Shown in pieces: positions 39,163 to 41,944 of a stretch of DNA of 41,944 nucleotides; positions within the stretch are counted from its first letter, which is position 1; the number at the start of each line of letters is the position of its first letter. A model generated the notes under the pieces. That model was not told the DNA's origin, did not search any database, and saw only the letters and a program-made list of their open reading frames with translations. Made by a program: the position numbers and the translations under genes. Origin of the DNA: Pullulanibacillus pueri (GTDB taxonomy: Bacteria; Bacillota; Bacilli; Bacillales; Sporolactobacillaceae); NCBI RefSeq assembly GCF_014639255.1, contig NZ_BMFV01000013.1, positions 1 to 41,944 of the forward strand, read 5' to 3'.

Positions 39163-40340
39163 AAATATTCCCCCTGTCTGACAATGTCCGCCTCTCTCTT
39201 GCCTCTATCCGGCTCACCCTCCATATATCTTGAATAGATTTCATAGAGTTCGGTACTCACCATTTGAAGGGAGTAGGTCTTCTTTATTACCTTCATACTT
39301 TCCAGTCCCATTTGTTTTCTCAACCTTCTTGATTTGATCAATTGAAAAAGTCTTGATGCAAAGAGGCGATAATCTGTATAGGGAACAATATAACCATTCA
39401 CACCATTAACAATCAGTTCATTGTGGCCTCTATTTCGACTTGCAAGTACAGGTAAGCCACAAGCCATTCCTTCCATTACATTTACGGGTAGCCCTTCTCG
39501 AATACTCGACGCTAGGACAATATCGCTCATTTGTAAATATTCTTCAACTTGATCCTGATAGCCGAGAAATTTGACCCTATCCGCAACGCCACACGTTTTT
39601 GCATATTTTTTACAAGTGGCAAGTAGTGGACCGTCCCCTGCTAATAGTAACTTTACCTGTGGGGCATCCTCCTTTATCAAAGCTAATGCATCAATCATGA
39701 GTCGTTGATTTTTATTTTCATTAAACTCTGCCGCATAAAATAATAAAATCTCATCCGCCCCGTAGCCATAGCTTATTCTAAGATTTTGTTTGCTTCTTTC
39801 ATCAATAGAATAGAACCTTCGCGTATCCACACCAACGCCATGCACATGTTCAGTTGCACCTGCTTTAAATCCGTGTTGATCGGCAAGTGATTTATCCTCT
39901 TGATTAATTGTAATAAGACAATCGGTATAATGAGCTAACCATCGTTCCATCGGATAATAGAGGATCCAATTCAGTATTGGCGCCCCTTTATAAAAATGGA
40001 ATCCGTGAGCAGTATAAATCACCTTTACCCCCTTTTGCCTTACCCCTCTTGCAGCCAAACGCGTCAAAGCACCGCCCATTGGGGTGTGGCAATGAATTAA
40101 GGCGTAATCGTTATGTTGAATCATTTCTTTTAATTGCCAATAAGCCATAATGTTTTTGAGACTTATTGGAGATCTTTCAATAGGAATAATGAATCTTTTA
40201 TCTACAAAAGGCAGTTTAAGCTCACCAGCAGCCGCAACATGGACCTCCCACCCGTTTTCTTTGAACCATTTAAAATAAGGTAAATGGAATTTGCTAAAAT
40301 GAATATCAACGGTTGCACAAAATAATACCCTCTTTATCAC
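39159..40340 (-). CDS. epsD: EpsD-type GT4 glycosyltransferase
   Basis: This 393-residue GT-B enzyme has KRVLFCATVDIHFSKFHLPY F, IHCHTPMGGALTRLA and YTAHGFHFYKGAP in the N-terminal half, the marks of the EpsD/CapM group. The donor motif is SIREGLPVNVMEGMACGLP. In the EPS pathway EpsD probably adds the second sugar, following the bacillosamine-type primer. The start is GTG at 40340, nine bases after AAAGGATGAG, and 14 bases after the epsC stop. Confidence 0.92.
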   Translation of the reverse strand: MIKRVLFCATVDIHFSKFHLPYFKWFKENGWEVHVAAAGELKLPFVDKRFIIPIERSPISLKNIMAYWQLKEMIQHNDYALIHCHTPMGGALTRLAARGVRQKGVKVIYTAHGFHFYKGAPILNWILYYPMERWLAHYTDCLITINQEDKSLADQHGFKAGATEHVHGVGVDTRRFYSIDERSKQNLRISYGYGADEILLFYAAEFNENKNQRLMIDALALIKEDAPQVKLLLAGDGPLLATCKKYAKTCGVADRVKFLGYQDQVEEYLQMSDIVLASSIREGLPVNVMEGMACGLPVLASRNRGHNELIVNGVNGYIVPYTDYRLFASRLFQLIKSRRLRKQMGLESMKVIKKTYSLQMVSTELYEIYSRYMEGEPDRGKREADIVRQGEYL

Positions 40341-40354
40341 CTGGTTCTCATCCT

Positions 40355-41944
40355 TTAACTTGGAACAGACATCAGAGCTGGAGTTACTTTTTTATTGGCT
40401 AGATATACAAGTTTTTCTCTTAGCTCCTTGTTATCATAGCCTGAGAATTGATTAATAAGGTCCTCAATTTCATTAAATAATAGAGTATAAGCCTTACCTA
40501 TATAAATCTTCGGAAAGACTTGTTCTTCCAGAAGTTCTTCCTTCTTCAAAAGCTCTTCAAATAATTTCTCACCCGGCCTTATCCCCGAATAAGTAATGCC
40601 AATATCTTCTATAGAATGACCAGAAAGTCGGATTAAATTTTTAGCCAAATCCACGATTTTGACGGGAGCTCCCATATCAAGAACAAAAATCTCACCGCCC
40701 TTTGCAACAGCTCCTGCCTGAATAACGAGTCGTGAGGCTTCAGGAATTGTCATAAAGTATCGGATCATGTCAGGATGCGTGACCGTTACCGGCCCGCCCT
40801 GTTGAATTTGTTTCTTAAATAATGGGATGACACTTCCACGACTGCCAAGAACATTTCCAAATCGAACGGCAACAAATGTCGTTGTACTTGTTAAACTTAG
40901 TTTTTGGATGATCATTTCTGCTAATCGTTTGGTTGCCCCCATCACACTTGTTGGGTTGACAGCTTTATCCGATGAAATCATGACAAAGGTTTGAACCCCA
41001 TATGCATTTGCAGCTTCAGCAATATTCTTTGTGCCTATGACATTATTTTTTACCGCCTCTTCAGGGTTGGCCTCCATTAACGGCACATGCTTATGGGCGG
41101 CCGCATGATAGACGACATGTGGTCGATACTCTTTCACAATCGCTTGTATTCTCTCCGCATCTTGTAAATCAGCGATAATTGGTATCACTTCAATGTTGGA
41201 TTTATGACCTCGTTCTTTAAGCTCCATGTCTATAGTATATATACTGTTTTCACCATGACCCACTAATACAAGTCTTTTAGGTTTAAAGGCCGTCAATTGT
41301 CTACATATCTCGGAACCAATGGATCCCCCCGCCCCTGTCACTAGGATCGTTTTATCTGTAACATAATCGGAAATTTTCTCCATATCTAATTCAACAGGCT
41401 CTCTGCCTAACAAATCTTCAACTTCAACATCACGAAATTGGCTCACTGAAACTTTCCCTGTGACAATATCCTCAAGCATGGGGAGAATTTGTGTCTTTGC
41501 GTTTGTCTTTAAGCACTCTTGAAAAATATTATTCAATGCACTTTTTCGCATCGATGGAATGGCAATAATGATTGTATCAATATTCATCCGTTCAACTATG
41601 GGTGCTATTTCTGTCACCCCCCCAACAACTGGGAGCCCTAAAATATACAGGTGCTGCTTTTTGATATCATCATCAATGTAAGCTACTGGGTGGAGCTCTG
41701 TTTGTTTATTTTTGAGCAATTGCCTCACAACCATAGTCCCCGCTGATCCCGCCCCAATGATTAATGTCCGCTTCTTTTGATCAGAGCGTTTAAAATAGAC
41801 ATCACGAAGCAATCTCCACATAAATCGAGAACCCCCGATGAGGAACATCTGCATCATCCAAGTGACGATCAAGACACGAAAGAAAATCTCCTGTACTACT
41901 ATCTCTTGAACAAGTGCAGTCCCAATTATAGAAAAGGTTACAGC
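40355..41944 (-). CDS. epsC: EpsC-type UDP-GlcNAc 4,6-dehydratase (5' end beyond the window)
   Basis: The reading frame stays open to the right edge (AVTFSIIGTALVQEIVVQEI opens the visible part), so 529 residues are seen of a family usually about 600 long. The N-terminal membrane part is cut. A first nucleotide-binding domain begins IIGAGSAGTMVVRQL. The catalytic SDR domain begins VTGAGGSIGSEICRQL and has MISSDKAVNPTSVMGATKR, where Met replaces the SDR Tyr as in PglF/CapD 4,6-dehydratases. It converts UDP-GlcNAc to the 4-keto-6-deoxy sugar used by EpsN and EpsM. It is the first of the visible locus genes; an apparent TTG start at 41872 is only a frame artefact. Confidence 0.93.
   Translation of the reverse strand, partial: AVTFSIIGTALVQEIVVQEIFFRVLIVTWMMQMFLIGGSRFMWRLLRDVYFKRSDQKKRTLIIGAGSAGTMVVRQLLKNKQTELHPVAYIDDDIKKQHLYILGLPVVGGVTEIAPIVERMNIDTIIIAIPSMRKSALNNIFQECLKTNAKTQILPMLEDIVTGKVSVSQFRDVEVEDLLGREPVELDMEKISDYVTDKTILVTGAGGSIGSEICRQLTAFKPKRLVLVGHGENSIYTIDMELKERGHKSNIEVIPIIADLQDAERIQAIVKEYRPHVVYHAAAHKHVPLMEANPEEAVKNNVIGTKNIAEAANAYGVQTFVMISSDKAVNPTSVMGATKRLAEMIIQKLSLTSTTTFVAVRFGNVLGSRGSVIPLFKKQIQQGGPVTVTHPDMIRYFMTIPEASRLVIQAGAVAKGGEIFVLDMGAPVKIVDLAKNLIRLSGHSIEDIGITYSGIRPGEKLFEELLKKEELLEEQVFPKIYIGKAYTLLFNEIEDLINQFSGYDNKELREKLVYLANKKVTPALMSVPS

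Overview
The window reads as the chromosome of a low-GC, endospore-forming Bacillota, probably Bacillaceae or Sporolactobacillaceae. The evidence is many genes with clear Bacillus subtilis counterparts (yjzC, ytbE/ytbD/ytcD, folD, a rap-phr cassette, sinR/sinI-type genes, an eps-type exopolysaccharide locus), strong AGGAGG ribosome binding sites, frequent TTG and GTG starts, and an rRNA-operon promoter and leader at the left edge. I cannot name the species.

Positions 1-200 hold, on the minus strand, tandem promoters and the leader of an rRNA operon whose 16S gene must lie just beyond the left edge. From 0.47 to 16.4 kb lies a mixed housekeeping and accessory region. It holds an alkyltransferase-like DNA repair protein, an XRE regulator with nine LAPF-type repeats, a glutamate-transporter-fold symporter whose acidic-substrate residues are replaced, yjzC, and two kinds of intergenic repeat DNA. 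Next come an MFS exporter with a possible leader peptide, a ProP-like symporter, and a folD gene behind a ZTP riboswitch. These are followed by an ECF41 sigma factor (apparent AUU start) with its AhpD-like neighbour and a matching ECF41-type promoter, and by the ytbE-ytbD/ytcD divergon with three evenly spaced palindromes. An uncharacterised gene, a ybaK-type deacylase, a rap-phr cassette and a small membrane protein complete this region.

From 16.5 kb to the right edge, 24 minus-strand genes form one tightly packed, probably co-transcribed exopolysaccharide locus, read from right to left. It starts with epsC (cut by the edge), epsD, epsF, a GT2, epsG, a 48-codon orphan, epsL and a fused epsM-epsN. 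After these come a SinR-like repressor, a GT32, a GT4, a GT2, a SinI-like antirepressor, a TagB/TagF-like transferase, a GT2, a GINT1-like propeller protein, a PglK-like ABC exporter, a GT4, a deacetylase-LRR fusion, a GT2, a 46-codon orphan, two acyltransferases, an LCP ligase and galE. A bidirectional terminator closes it.

The likely logic is as follows. EpsC, EpsN and EpsM make a UDP-di-N-acetylbacillosamine-like sugar, and EpsL loads it on undecaprenyl phosphate. The glycosyltransferases, the glycerophosphotransferase-like enzyme and the acyltransferases build a decorated repeat unit. The ABC exporter may flip it, EpsG may polymerise it, and the LCP protein may anchor it to the wall. The SinR/SinI-like pair sits inside the locus and could control it by feedback. 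The 21-30 kb part is visibly more AT-rich than the epsC-epsN part and looks like an exchangeable cassette.
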